This document shows, one piece after another, positions 1 to 8,532 of a stretch of DNA of 64,000 bases. A program made the position numbers and the translations under genes. Source of the DNA: an uncultured Clostridia bacterium (GTDB lineage: Bacteria > Bacillota > Clostridia > Oscillospirales > Acutalibacteraceae); contig CANQGK010000013.1 of assembly GCA_947623175.1 (NCBI GenBank), positions 1 to 64,000 on the forward strand, read 5' to 3'. Numbering within the stretch: position 1 is the first letter of the stretch; each line of letters opens with the position of its first letter. The notes beneath the pieces are model-generated. The model had not been told where the DNA came from and did not search any database. It was given only the letters and a program-made list of their open reading frames with translations.

Positions 1-2
1 GA

Positions 3-1505
3 GTAAAGCTTGACGCCGCGCAGTATACTTATGAGTCCGACAGCTTTGGCAATGATTACGACAAGGACGCTACAGACGAAGACGGCAATAATATCGTGAT
101 GACGACCGCTTCCGCAACGATCGACAGCACTGCCGAGACCAACGATGAGCCGCTTACCTTCGTTTATTCGCACAACGCGCCGCTGCCTGCGGACGAGGAC
201 GGCGATACCAAGGTTGAGCTTGAAGCCGGAGCGCTGAAAGTCGCTTTGGGTACCGATCACACCGTAAAGCTTACGGTTGAGACCGAGTTTGAAAATTACG
301 CTACACTGCCCGAGGGAATTTTCGGGGTTGCGAAAATCGACCTTTCGCTGCTTGTTGACGGCAAGGAAATCCACGATTTCGAAGCTACTAAAACCGCTAC
401 GATCACCACCAAAATACCGACGGGGCTTGAGGGCGTAACCGTAGTTTACAACGGCGACGGCGCTAAGCCGACGGACGTTAGCTATACCAAAGAAACCGGC
501 GTACTCACCTTTAAAACCACCCATTTCAGCGAGTTTGAGGTTAAAGCTCAATCCGTACCGCTCGACGTAACGGTAGGTAATACGTTGGTAGGAAGTACAG
601 AGTTAAATGAGCGTCTTAAATATGAAAGAGCAGCGTCTGCTACTTCTTCCAGCGCAATGCGTGCGCTCATTTTCGGAACATGGTCCGAATATGCGGAAAC
701 GGTGAAAAAATCCAACTTGGTTTCAAGCAGCAAACAAAAGAAAGTATATACCGCTTGGGAAGACGGCGCTGTATTGGACGCTGTTGACGGCGAAACAAAC
801 ATTCGCGCTTTTTATGTACATAATACGGCCGATCAAACCCTGAATGATACATACGGCTTTGGGTACAACCTCTACATTCTTATAAAAGAGGGCGAAAAGA
901 TTTATTTTCCTTCCGACAGCAGCAATCTGTTTTGTGCAAGCGGTTCGGAATTTCAACACTTTGAGCAGATCCTATTTAACGGCATTGTGGACACATCCCG
1001 AGTAACAAATATGTATGGTATGTTCAAAAATCTTCAAGATCTTAAAAACATTGATTTAAGCGACTTTGACACCTCTAACGTCGAAGATATGGCGTCTATG
1101 TTTGCGGATGCATTTTTGAGTCGGGGCTCCGGTTATACATTGGATTTAAGCAGCTTTGACACAAGAAAAGTAACCTGCATGGACAGAATGTTCCAAGCCG
1201 AACAGGGTAATAGAAGCGAAAACGCAATAACAACCATAGTCCTCGGTAAGAATTTTGATACTTCAAACGTAACAAGCGCTAAATTAATGTTTGATTACAG
1301 AGAAAATCTTACCACTATTAAAGCTGTCAAAGATTTTGATCTTAGTAATTTTAATCAACAAGATGATACATTTCAGCAAGTATTTCGTGGTATGAGCAAT
1401 CTGCAAGGCGGAAACGGAACCAAGTTTACAGTGCAAAAAAACGATAAGTATTTTGCCCGCATAGACAAAGACGGTACTCCCGGTTATTTCACCCAAGCAG
1501 ATTAA
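3..1505 (+). CDS. BspA-type DUF285 surface protein, 5' end outside window
   Basis: The frame is open from base 3, so the gene starts upstream of the window; the GTG and ATG at 96 and 99 are internal. The first ~180 residues look like a beta-rich extracellular region ending in HFSEFEV, a pattern common at the end of Ig-like modules. The rest holds DUF285 (BspA-type leucine-rich) repeats with the pattern LSxFDTSNVxxMxxMF (DTSRVTNMYGMF, FDTSNVEDMASMF, FDTRKVTCMDRMF). Family knowledge: such proteins are secreted or surface-attached adhesins or binding proteins. No C-terminal sortase or dockerin motif is visible. The repeat identification is secure; the ligand is unknown. Confidence 0.85.
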   Translation, partial: VKLDAAQYTYESDSFGNDYDKDATDEDGNNIVMTTASATIDSTAETNDEPLTFVYSHNAPLPADEDGDTKVELEAGALKVALGTDHTVKLTVETEFENYATLPEGIFGVAKIDLSLLVDGKEIHDFEATKTATITTKIPTGLEGVTVVYNGDGAKPTDVSYTKETGVLTFKTTHFSEFEVKAQSVPLDVTVGNTLVGSTELNERLKYERAASATSSSAMRALIFGTWSEYAETVKKSNLVSSSKQKKVYTAWEDGAVLDAVDGETNIRAFYVHNTADQTLNDTYGFGYNLYILIKEGEKIYFPSDSSNLFCASGSEFQHFEQILFNGIVDTSRVTNMYGMFKNLQDLKNIDLSDFDTSNVEDMASMFADAFLSRGSGYTLDLSSFDTRKVTCMDRMFQAEQGNRSENAITTIVLGKNFDTSNVTSAKLMFDYRENLTTIKAVKDFDLSNFNQQDDTFQQVFRGMSNLQGGNGTKFTVQKNDKYFARIDKDGTPGYFTQAD

Positions 1506-1523
1506 TAAGTAAATATTAACACT

Positions 1524-1556
1524 AAGCCATCCTTCCGCAGAGGGGTGGCTTTAAAA
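1524..1556 (+). terminator. Weak intrinsic terminator after the DUF285 gene
   Basis: AAGCCATCC (1524-1532) can pair with GGGTGGCTT (about 1543-1551) with one G-T wobble, followed by a mixed TTAAAATT tail. It lies 19 bases after the stop codon. The U-run is poor, so efficiency is doubtful. Confidence 0.45.
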
Positions 1557-1645
1557 TTAAAGGTAATATGTAAGAAGTAATAGTGAAGAAGTTCGCTGTC
1601 CGCTCCGTGGACGGATCGTAAAAAGTAAAAGCTTGACCTACCATT

Positions 1646-1690
1646 GGCTCAGCTTACGAGGGAGCTGGCGGCGTAAGCCGACTGAGGGAG
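1646..1690. repeat. GGGAGCTGGCGGCGTAAGCC-type dispersed intergenic repeat
   Basis: CTCAGCTTACG (1648-1658) is matched imperfectly by CGTAAGCCGACTGAG (1672-1685), giving a GC-rich stem in AT-rich DNA. Blocks of the form GAGGGAGCTGGC...CTGAGGGAG are familiar as dispersed intergenic elements in gut Clostridia; that link is from memory. The rest of 1557-1770 shows no coding signal. Confidence 0.45.
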
Positions 1691-1785
1691 AGAAAAGCTA
1701 CAGACGGCGCTGAATTGAAATTTTTTAGCATTTATTAAATTTTGGCGACTTTAAAAAAACTTACAAGTATTTTGTACGATTTTGA

Positions 1786-1814
1786 TTGACTAAATCGTAC
1801 GATTTGAGTATAAT
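1786..1814 (+). promoter_or_regulatory. Promoter with palindromic operator for the decayed antitoxin gene
   Basis: TTGACT (1786-1791), a 17-base spacer and TATAAT (1809-1814) form a strong promoter. The spacer carries the perfect palindrome AAATCGTACGATTT (1792-1805). A second copy of its half, GTACGATTT, lies 23 bases upstream at 1774-1782, about two helical turns away. This is the layout expected for an autoregulating type II antitoxin. Confidence 0.8.
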
Positions 1815-1844
1815 TAGTTAAATAAAAGCACGGAGGCTTTTGCT

Positions 1845-1997
1845 ATGTCGATCACCGCAACCGAACTTAAAACAAATCTCAGCAATCCGTTTCAAGAGCG
1901 GGTGGATATTGCAAAGTCCTTGTTTGGAATTTTTCCGAACGACGCATCTCTTGAACAGGCAAAAGAGGAAAGGTTATTGAAGAATAGGCGTAAATAA
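1845..1997 (+). pseudogene. Phd/YefM-family antitoxin with its core deleted
   Basis: A 50-residue ORF with a good ribosome site (CGGAGG at 1831-1836). It starts MSITATELKTNLSN, the usual N-terminus of Phd/YefM antitoxins, then jumps to PFQERVDIAKSLFGIFPNDA and a C-terminus with the typical EERL motif. The middle that normally follows (YL...ED...ITKNGKxVAKL) is missing, about 25 residues removed in frame, so the DNA-binding domain should be broken. No toxin ORF follows before the terminator at 2024. The family call rests on pattern memory; the deletion is inferred from it. Confidence 0.7.
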
Positions 1998-2023
1998 AAC
2001 AGCTGTATGCCTAACACATAAAA

Positions 2024-2058
2024 ACGGGCTGTCGGATTTTTCCGGCAGCCCGTAAATT
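2024..2058. terminator. Bidirectional intrinsic terminator
   Basis: ACGGGCTGtCGGA (2024-2036) pairs with TCCGgCAGCCCGT (2041-2053), loop TTTT. AAATTTTTATTT follows on the plus strand and TTTTTATG on the minus strand. It separates the antitoxin remnant from the convergent glycosidase gene. Confidence 0.8.
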
Positions 2059-2059
2059 T

Positions 2060-3037
2060 TTATTTGATTTCCTTTTTGATCTCGGCAATTTTATTTTTAA
2101 GGACGTAATATGCCGGCTTCGGTACCTTGTCGGCGCCGTCGCGTTTACATCTCATAAATCCGTACATAGCTTCGCCGTGGTTTTCGCCGTAAGCTATCTG
2201 GTCAACCAGCTCGTAAAAGATACAGCCTATTACGTTGGGGCATTTGCCGCTTTTTAAAAGATTTATAAAATCGGATATCCATACCGCCTGGCAGGCGTCG
2301 CGAACCTCGGGGCCGAAGGCTTTGGCGCCCTTAGCCAAAAAGAGATCATGCTCGGTAGCGTTCATTCGCCAATTGCATTCGCAAAAAATAACCTCTCTGC
2401 CGGGAAATCTGCGCTCATGCCAAGCCATAAGATGCTCGACGCTCGATATTTCCTCCATTTCGGAGTACCAATCACAGCCGGTAACATCCCATTTACAGCC
2501 GTTTTCGTCAAGCAGCTCTAAAATCTTGGTATGCCACCAGGAAAAGTTTACGCAGGTTATGACGTCGGGATCGCCGGCTTTTACGCCGCGAAGCGCGCCC
2601 TTTACCGCCGTAACGGCTTTATCTATATATTTCGGATTGTAGTTGTCGATTATAAGTCCGTCGCCATGGTTATATAAACCGCCGTTATCGCCCGTCATTG
2701 CGGTAACGTCGATCTCGTTGAAAACCTGATAATAATCGACGTAACCCTTCATCCTTTCGGCTACCGATTTGAAATATTCGTAAAACCATTCTTCGCTTCT
2801 GTCCTCCCACCAGGGGTAATCCATGCAAAGCATAAATTTAAAGCCGTTATCCTTGTAATGCTTGGCAGTGTGTATCGCATATTCGAAGGTTTCGTCGTCC
2901 GTGGGGTTAAAATTAAAGCGTATGATATCCATGCCCAGATCCTTGCATATATCGCTGCATTCGTTTTCGAACTTTTGCGGATACGCTTCATAGCCTTTAT
3001 TGTGTATGTTCATACCGAATATAAAGTCTTTTCTCAT
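2060..3037 (-). CDS. Clan GH-A-like glycoside hydrolase
   Basis: A 325-residue protein beginning MRKDFIFGMNIH. This start is preferred because GGTGG lies 5 bases before its ATG; an upstream ATG at 3088 has no ribosome site and would place the operator inside the gene. It has TIM-barrel features of clan GH-A: YYQVFNEID, where NE is the usual acid/base pair, and REVIFCECNW near two thirds of the length, with Glu as candidate nucleophile. There is no signal peptide, so it likely acts in the cytoplasm on imported oligosaccharides. The GH family (5, 39 or 53-like) cannot be fixed by eye. Confidence 0.7.
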   Translation of the reverse strand: MRKDFIFGMNIHNKGYEAYPQKFENECSDICKDLGMDIIRFNFNPTDDETFEYAIHTAKHYKDNGFKFMLCMDYPWWEDRSEEWFYEYFKSVAERMKGYVDYYQVFNEIDVTAMTGDNGGLYNHGDGLIIDNYNPKYIDKAVTAVKGALRGVKAGDPDVITCVNFSWWHTKILELLDENGCKWDVTGCDWYSEMEEISSVEHLMAWHERRFPGREVIFCECNWRMNATEHDLFLAKGAKAFGPEVRDACQAVWISDFINLLKSGKCPNVIGCIFYELVDQIAYGENHGEAMYGFMRCKRDGADKVPKPAYYVLKNKIAEIKKEIK

Positions 3038-3062
3038 TTTTACCACCCGTGTTTCAAATTGA

Positions 3063-3119
3063 AATAACGCATTGCGGTTATTACGCAATCATTATATCCG
3101 CATTTTTGCCGTGTTTCAA
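3063..3119 (-). promoter_or_regulatory. Promoter and inverted-repeat operator of the GH-A gene
   Basis: On the minus strand TTGAAA (3114-3119), a 17-base spacer and TATAAT (3091-3096) precede the gene. Just downstream of the start point is an imperfect inverted repeat, AATAAC-N8-GTTATT (3063-3082). Its position suits repression by a sugar-responsive LacI or GntR protein; no such gene lies beside it. Confidence 0.7.
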
Positions 3120-3190
3120 GACAAAACCCTGCATTAAATAGACAAAATTAGTCTTTTGAGCGTTTGTTTATATATACGCCGCCGGCAATA

Positions 3191-3210
3191 AGGCGATTTG
3201 CAAACCGCCT
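3191..3210 (-). terminator. Hairpin just after the GH95-like gene
   Basis: AGGCGATTTGCAAACCGCCT is nearly a perfect palindrome directly after the stop codon at 3211. The U-run is short, so it may be a weak terminator or an RNA-end stabiliser. Confidence 0.4.
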
Positions 3211-5364
3211 TTAAAAGTCCGCCGTTTCGCCCGCCGCGAGGGTATAGGTGCGCGCCGCTTTACCCGCCCAATCGGGGCAAGTGACGGTAATCTCTACCGG
3301 TCGTTCTGCCGAAATACTGCCCTTGAGCATACACCGGTCGCGATCCCATTCGAAGCTTACCTTTCCGCCGGGGAAGCACCAATTGTTCACCTTGCCGTGC
3401 GGGAAACGCGCGGGGCAGGCGGGAAGCAGGGCGATCTCGCCGTCGGTCGGGCGCATCAGCATTTCCTGCATAGCGGATACCGCGCCGAGCAGTGCGTCGA
3501 GCTGGACGGGATCTTTAAAATCGCGCACAGAAATACCCATATCGCGCCAATCCGTGCCCAAAGTAAACATGTTCGAATACATGGCGGCCTTGCAAAGATT
3601 GTCTAAGCATTTTACCGCATCCTCGGCACGCCCCAGGCGCGCGTACATAGCCGACATGTAGGAGAAAGACCAACCGCAGCCGGCGTCTATTTCGCGCAGA
3701 TCCAGCGCCTTTTCACAGGCGCCAAAGAAGGGGTTGCCGCGCCGGATCTCGTCTCCGGGAAAGAGCGGGTAGAGGTGTGAGAAATGTCTGTGCAGATAGC
3801 AGTCGTCGAGCCGCTCGTCCATCCATTCGCGCAACGCTCCGTCACGGTTTACCATGTAGTCGGGCATATCCCGAAGCATGGCTTTCCAGGCGGCGACGCG
3901 CTCCTCGGGCTGAGGATGGGTTTCGTTGATCGTTAACAGATTGGTAAGCAGGTCCTTGAGAATTGCAAAATCGCCGGTGGAATTCCAAACTACGGTGTTG
4001 GGATGGCTCAGCTGCGTTTCAAAAGTATCCGGCATCAGATTGCCGGGCGTGTTTTCGGGCGATACCGAGGGAATTATTTTCAGCTTGCCATGTTCGTCGC
4101 GTACGACGTAATCCTCAAAGAAAGCGGCGGTTTCGGTCATTAAGGGGAGAATTTCCTTTTCCAACAGCTCGTCGTCGCCGGTGAAGCGGTAATATTGATA
4201 AAAATGCTGACACAGCCAGCCGGCGGCGGCTACGTAATTGACGATTACCGGCACGTTGGGGCAGGGGGTGGCGTTAAGCCGCGTGGTATAAACGCTTATG
4301 AAGATACCCCGACAGCCGAACAGCTTGCGCGCCGCGTCGCGGCAAATATCCATCTGTGAAAAATAGTAATGTATAAGCGGACGAATAAGCTCCGCATAAC
4401 CGCCTACTGCCGCATGCCAATAGATCATCTGAACGTTGGTATTGGCGACGTTTTGCGGAAATTCCAGGTTGGCGAGTCCGCCCCACAGACCGTAAAGCGG
4501 GAAGGGATCGCCCTGCTCTGCGGTTCCGCCCACAAAGAGATAACGGCCGAAACGCCAGAGCTTTTCGAGCAGCTCCGCCGGCGCGGTTTCCTCCTGAGCC
4601 TCGTCCAAAAGATCCTCGTTACAGCGCCCTTCGTTACAGAGCGACAGGTCGGCTTCGCCCAATGCGGCACGCTGGAGCGGCAGATGGCTCTCAATCAGGC
4701 TGTCGTAATCGGCTAAAATCGGTTCCTTGTCAAAGCGAGCGGCTATTAACAGAGTCTCGGCGCCTTCGATTTGGACGTAGGTGTCACCCTCGACGGTCCG
4801 AACCCGGTCGCCCTCAGCTTTAAAGCGCATTTGCAGTCGCTCGTCCTGCGGCTTGTAAATTCGAAGCTCCATAGGCTCGTCGGCGCGAACCTCCAATACC
4901 GCCTGATCGTCACTGCGGGAAACGAAGGCGCGCCGCGTAACGTGGTTGTCGCCGAGGTCAAAGGATACAAAGGCTTCGCCCCTGTCCATATCGATGCCGC
5001 GGCGGTAATGGTGATAAGCTTCCTTTACCTTAAAAAATATGCAAATTTCCACCGGCGCCATGGGCGTGGCGTCGTCGTCGGTGTAGCCTTCCGCGCGCAG
5101 ACGGTCGGAGAGCAGGTTGTTTGCCTCGGCGTAACGCCCCGCTTCCATAAGCTCACGCGCTACGGGAAGGGTTTCGGAAACGTCCGGAATTTCGGGATTG
5201 CCGCCGCCCTCCCAGCGGTCAAAGCGGTTAACCCAGAAATGCTCGTAACCGACGCTTCCGCAAAGCAGAGCCGAGGTATAGCCGTTGCCTATCGGAAGCG
5301 ACTCGCGCCAGAGCTCTTTGCGCATACCGGAGGGCTTTTTCATATAAACGGTGTTTCGATTCAT
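3211..5364 (-). CDS. GH95-like alpha-L-fucosidase/glycosidase
   Basis: A 717-residue cytosolic protein without signal peptide. Three GH95 landmarks are in order: LPIGNG near residue 25, with the following LNE-equivalent written VNRFDRWEGGGNP; an NTNVQMIYWHA segment near 300, whose Asn-x-Asn matches the catalytic asparagines of GH95; and PSVSPENT near 420 with the presumed catalytic Glu. The family hydrolyses alpha-1,2-fucosides or related galactosides. The ATG at 5364 is chosen because AAGGAAG lies 6 bases upstream; an in-frame TTG two codons earlier is unlikely. The neighbouring GH-A gene reads the same way but has its own promoter. Subfamily specificity is not visible. Confidence 0.8.
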   Translation of the reverse strand: MNRNTVYMKKPSGMRKELWRESLPIGNGYTSALLCGSVGYEHFWVNRFDRWEGGGNPEIPDVSETLPVARELMEAGRYAEANNLLSDRLRAEGYTDDDATPMAPVEICIFFKVKEAYHHYRRGIDMDRGEAFVSFDLGDNHVTRRAFVSRSDDQAVLEVRADEPMELRIYKPQDERLQMRFKAEGDRVRTVEGDTYVQIEGAETLLIAARFDKEPILADYDSLIESHLPLQRAALGEADLSLCNEGRCNEDLLDEAQEETAPAELLEKLWRFGRYLFVGGTAEQGDPFPLYGLWGGLANLEFPQNVANTNVQMIYWHAAVGGYAELIRPLIHYYFSQMDICRDAARKLFGCRGIFISVYTTRLNATPCPNVPVIVNYVAAAGWLCQHFYQYYRFTGDDELLEKEILPLMTETAAFFEDYVVRDEHGKLKIIPSVSPENTPGNLMPDTFETQLSHPNTVVWNSTGDFAILKDLLTNLLTINETHPQPEERVAAWKAMLRDMPDYMVNRDGALREWMDERLDDCYLHRHFSHLYPLFPGDEIRRGNPFFGACEKALDLREIDAGCGWSFSYMSAMYARLGRAEDAVKCLDNLCKAAMYSNMFTLGTDWRDMGISVRDFKDPVQLDALLGAVSAMQEMLMRPTDGEIALLPACPARFPHGKVNNWCFPGGKVSFEWDRDRCMLKGSISAERPVEITVTCPDWAGKAARTYTLAAGETADF

Positions 5365-5408
5365 AAACAACTTCCTTTCAAAGGTTTCAGGTCGGTAATT
5401 ACAAGGTC

Positions 5409-5437
5409 ATTATAAATAAGAAAACTCTTATATACAA
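5409..5437 (-). promoter_or_regulatory. Promoter of the GH95-like gene
   Basis: On the minus strand TTGTAT (5432-5437), a 17-base spacer and TATAAT (5409-5414), 45 bases before the start codon. The -35 is weak, which suits an activated gene. Confidence 0.6.
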
Positions 5438-5524
5438 GTAAAATTGAGGAAAAATTCAGACAAATATTGCTGAAAATCAAAAATTTTATTTTGTTTCAAA
5501 AAAAGAAAACAACCGGGGCGGGTA

Positions 5525-5795
5525 GTCAATGCAATCAGATTACAATGCGCCCGAGGCGGACGGATTTCTCCGCCGCCTGTGTCATCGTCCTTGAAATACG
5601 ACAGTATTCCCGCGTCCTCTTCCTTGCCGGACGAAAAAATCCGCTCCGACTCGGGTCGAAGATTTTGCATGAGAACGCCGTTCGTGTTCCGCGCGAAGCA
5701 CGGTTGCGAGCATACTGTCGTATGGTAAGACCGTGCGACAAAGCGGGCGCAGACGTCGTTCCACGCAAAACGCATTGTAATCTGATTGCATTGAC
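5525..5795. mobile_element. MITE copy 1, 271 bp, TA target duplication
   Basis: The ends are inverted copies of a ~25-bp repeat beginning GTCAATGCAATCAGATTAC and continuing AATGCG. TA flanks both sides (5523-5524 and 5796-5797), as for IS630/Tc1-mariner-type targets. There is no transposase. It matches the copy at 61915-62185 in opposite orientation with equal length and about six mismatches. Internal inverted segments ATACGACAGTAT and ATACTGTCGTAT would fold the transcript. It lies between the GH95-like promoter and the 3' end of the LCP gene. The ORFs across it are by-products of this structure. Confidence 0.92.
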
Positions 5796-5841
5796 TAAGC
5801 GTTTCGCGTAATAATGCCGCGCACCTCGATTGTTTTCTTTT

Positions 5842-5880
5842 AACCGTTCGGGTATAATTTTTTACCCTCGGTTTTATTTT
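5842..5880 (+). terminator. Hairpin at the 3' end of the LCP gene
   Basis: AACCGTTCGGGTA pairs imperfectly with TACCCTCGGTT, followed on the plus strand by TTATTTTT. On the minus strand, where the LCP gene ends, the U-run is absent. As written it would stop plus-strand transcription leaving the MITE. Confidence 0.45.
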
Positions 5881-7127
5881 TCGTCCTCTGCCTTGCGTTT
5901 TGCGACTTCTTCGGGCGAATAATAATTTTTTTCGAATATAAAGTCGCTTATTTCCTTTTTCGCTTTGTCGATATCATAAGTGTAGTACCATACTCCTGAA
6001 ATGGTTTGACCTTTGCCCTTGACGTTGTCGTTCGGAATACTTAACGATTCAAATTCGGGCGAAAAGAGTATCGCCCACATGCCGAGATTTAATATATCCG
6101 AGGAAGAAAGCGAGGTTTCGCATTGCTCGGTTATAAGACTTGCAAGCTGAGGCAGCTTGGTGGGATTAAGCTTTTTCGCCGCCTTGAACATAGCGGATAA
6201 AACCGTTTTTTGGCGGTTTCCGCGCTCGACGTCGCCGTCTATTTTTCGAATGCGGGCGTAGCATACGGCTTGCGTGCCGGTGAGCACCTGAAGACCGGGA
6301 GCGGAAATTTTTTTGTTTTCCATACCCTCGAATTTCGTCATGCCGATTATCCGGTTAAGCTCTTTAAATTCTTTTTCGGTTACGTCGATCTCAACGCCGC
6401 CTATGTAGTTGATAACCCTTGCAAGCTCAAAGAAATTCATCGTAACGTAATCGGTTATTTCGAGTCCGAAATTTTGATTAAGCGTTTTTACCGCAAGCTG
6501 GGATCTTCCGTAAGCGTAAGCGTGGGTAAGCTTGTCCTTGGAGTGACCGTCGATGCTTACGTAACTGTCGCGCGCTATGGAGGTAAGCTTTATTTTTCGG
6601 TGCGCTTTATCGACGGTAAGTATCACTATGGCGTCCGACCTGCCGGTTTTGTTGTCCTGCCTTGTATCGATTCCCAAAAGGGCGATGTTTTTATAACCCT
6701 TGTAATCCGTCGTGGCAATTCCCAAATCGGAGGCGTCAAGCTCGGTTCGCTTTATTTTATTTAAAAGATTGTAAGCGTAACCGTAAAAGGCGGCAAAGGC
6801 GACGATTACTACGCAAAGCAATACGGCGACTGTTTTAAGAAATATATGCTTTTTGCGCTTTTTACGCTTGGCGGCAGGTTTACTGCCGCCGTTTTTGGTT
6901 CGGTTCTGATTTACCGGTGTTCTTTGCGGCGCGGGACGATATTTTCCGGCGTCCGGCTCGTCCGTATCAGCATATCTCGAAGAACGCGAGGATATATCGG
7001 TATATGAGCGCGAGGAAACGTTCCTGCCCGAATGTGAAAAAATATCCGAATTGGAATTAGTGGTTTTATCGTCGTCGTAATCGTAATCGTAATCGTCGTC
7101 GTATTCGTAATCATTATTGTTGTACAT
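5874..7127 (-). CDS. LytR-CpsA-Psr (LCP) family cell-wall glycopolymer ligase
   Basis: A 417-residue type II membrane protein. Residues 1-20 are almost all Asp, Tyr and Asn. A Ser/Arg-rich linker runs to ~75, a basic KRKKRKK block precedes the single membrane helix (~95-118), and the extracellular LCP domain follows from ~150. LCP motifs seen: LLGIDTRQDNKTGRSDAI, TSIARDSYVSI, and DVERGNRQKTVL near 300. The family moves polyprenyl-linked polymers onto peptidoglycan. GGAG 7 bases before the ATG supports the start. The acidic N-terminal tail is unusually long and may bind other cytosolic division or wall proteins (inference). Confidence 0.9.
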   Translation of the reverse strand: MYNNNDYEYDDDYDYDYDDDKTTNSNSDIFSHSGRNVSSRSYTDISSRSSRYADTDEPDAGKYRPAPQRTPVNQNRTKNGGSKPAAKRKKRKKHIFLKTVAVLLCVVIVAFAAFYGYAYNLLNKIKRTELDASDLGIATTDYKGYKNIALLGIDTRQDNKTGRSDAIVILTVDKAHRKIKLTSIARDSYVSIDGHSKDKLTHAYAYGRSQLAVKTLNQNFGLEITDYVTMNFFELARVINYIGGVEIDVTEKEFKELNRIIGMTKFEGMENKKISAPGLQVLTGTQAVCYARIRKIDGDVERGNRQKTVLSAMFKAAKKLNPTKLPQLASLITEQCETSLSSSDILNLGMWAILFSPEFESLSIPNDNVKGKGQTISGVWYYTYDIDKAKKEISDFIFEKNYYSPEEVAKRKAEDEK

Positions 7128-7179
7128 TTTATATCTCCGAAAATTAATAAAATCCGGTATTTAATCAATACCGAACCCT

Positions 7180-7208
7180 ATTATATTACAAAAAAATATT
7201 TTTGTAAA
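7180..7208 (-). promoter_or_regulatory. Promoter of the LCP gene
   Basis: On the minus strand TTTACA (7203-7208), 17-base spacer, TATAAT (7180-7185). A small hairpin, CGGTATT-N5-AATACCG (about 7155-7173), lies in the leader. Confidence 0.65.
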
Positions 7209-7214
7209 GCTTGG

Positions 7215-7272
7215 CAAATAAAAAAATAAGGGCATGACGCGTTTATACGGATTACGTCCGCATCGCGTCATA
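7215..7272 (-). terminator. Terminator of dinB
   Basis: On the minus strand ATGACGCG pairs with CGCGTCAT about 20 bases later, followed by TTATTTTTTTATTT. It separates dinB from the LCP promoter. Confidence 0.7.
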
Positions 7273-7286
7273 CTCTTATAATAGGC

Positions 7287-8468
7287 TCAGTCGACGGTAG
7301 TTCCGCGTTTGATACCCGATTTTCCGAATTTTTTGCGCAATTCGTATACGCAGTCCTCCACGGGATCGTTTTCGGAGTATTCGCTTTCTTCGCCGAATAA
7401 ATTTTGTTGAATAAAAATTTCCTCTTCCTTTAAATTGATTACCCGCAGTCCTACCGAACGCAGCGGTTCGCCGAAGGTATAATTTTCGCAAAAAAGTTTA
7501 AAGCCGAGCTTCGCTATGGTAAGCGAGCTGTTTGTCGTAAAATTAAAGGTGCGCGAAAATTCCCTGACGGCAAGGGAAGAGGTGCGAATATGCACCTGAA
7601 CTCCGCTCGCGAACAATTGCTTTTGGCGCAGTGTGTCGGATATGCTTTGCGCAAACTTGAGAAAAGCTTTCCAAACCTCGTCGTTTGAAGCAAAATCGTG
7701 CGCCTCGGTGGTGGATTTGCCGATGCTTTTCGGCTTGCTTTCTTTATTTTCGGGGCTTACCGGGGAGGTGTCCTCGCCCAGAGCGTAAATTTTAAGCTCG
7801 ACGCCGTTTTTGCCCAAAAGGCGGGTAAGGGTGACATCGTCACAGCAGCTTATGTCGCCTATGGTATTGATACCGCAGCTTTTAAGCTTTTCGGCGGTTT
7901 TTTTGCCCACAAACAAAAGGTCGGACGCCGGAAGGCTCCAGATTTTTTCTTTGAAATTCTCGCGTGAAATAACGGTTACGGCGTCGGGCTTTTTCATATC
8001 GGAGCCTAATTTTGCAAAGACCTTGTTAAAGCTTACTCCCACGGATATCGTAATGCCCAATTCCTTTTTAATATCGTTTCGTATGCGGTTCGCCATTTTT
8101 TCGCCGTCGCCGAAAAGCAGGGTACTGCCCGTAACGTCAAGCCAACATTCGTCGATGCCGAAAGGTTCTATCAAATCGGTGTAGCGTTCGTAAATTTTAA
8201 AGGCTTTTTGCGAATATTCCTTGTATTTATCGTAAGCGGGAGGCAAGATAACAAGCTCGGGGCATTTTGTTTTCGCTTCGAATACGGCTTCGGCGGTTTT
8301 AACGCCGTAGGCTTTGGCAATTTCGTTTTTTGCAAGCACGATACCGTGGCGGTTTTCCGTATCGCCGCATACCGCGACCGGCAGTTTCTTGAGGGTGGGG
8401 TTAAAAAGCAAGGATACGGAGGCAAAAAAATTGTTAAGATCACAGTGCAGAATTATACGATCTTTCAT
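7287..8468 (-). CDS. dinB: DNA polymerase IV (Y family)
   Basis: A 393-residue translesion polymerase. The N-terminal HCDLNNFFASV carries the first metal-binding Asp. GIDECWLDVT near 105 carries the Asp-Glu pair of the palm. Thumb (helix-hairpin-helix, LLFVGKKTAEKLKSCGI) and little-finger regions follow. It copies damaged templates with low fidelity. GGAGG lies 7 bases before the ATG. The C-terminus is acidic and lacks a clear beta-clamp pentapeptide by eye, though IQQNLFG near 355 is a plausible QxxLF-type clamp motif. No LexA box is obvious upstream. Confidence 0.93.
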   Translation of the reverse strand: MKDRIILHCDLNNFFASVSLLFNPTLKKLPVAVCGDTENRHGIVLAKNEIAKAYGVKTAEAVFEAKTKCPELVILPPAYDKYKEYSQKAFKIYERYTDLIEPFGIDECWLDVTGSTLLFGDGEKMANRIRNDIKKELGITISVGVSFNKVFAKLGSDMKKPDAVTVISRENFKEKIWSLPASDLLFVGKKTAEKLKSCGINTIGDISCCDDVTLTRLLGKNGVELKIYALGEDTSPVSPENKESKPKSIGKSTTEAHDFASNDEVWKAFLKFAQSISDTLRQKQLFASGVQVHIRTSSLAVREFSRTFNFTTNSSLTIAKLGFKLFCENYTFGEPLRSVGLRVINLKEEEIFIQQNLFGEESEYSENDPVEDCVYELRKKFGKSGIKRGTTVD

Positions 8469-8532
8469 GTTCTTACCTCCGTATTTTAATCCTATTAATA
8501 TAATACTCTTTTTAAACCGTAAAGTAAAGACG

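Noticed and set aside
5428-5811. ORFs of 69-115 residues on both strands across MITE copy 1, repeated at 61839-62165
   Set aside because: They lie in the repeat and exist because the element is open in several frames; no ribosome sites.
8469-8532. LexA box before dinB
   Set aside because: No CGAAC-N4-GTTCG-type dyad is present.
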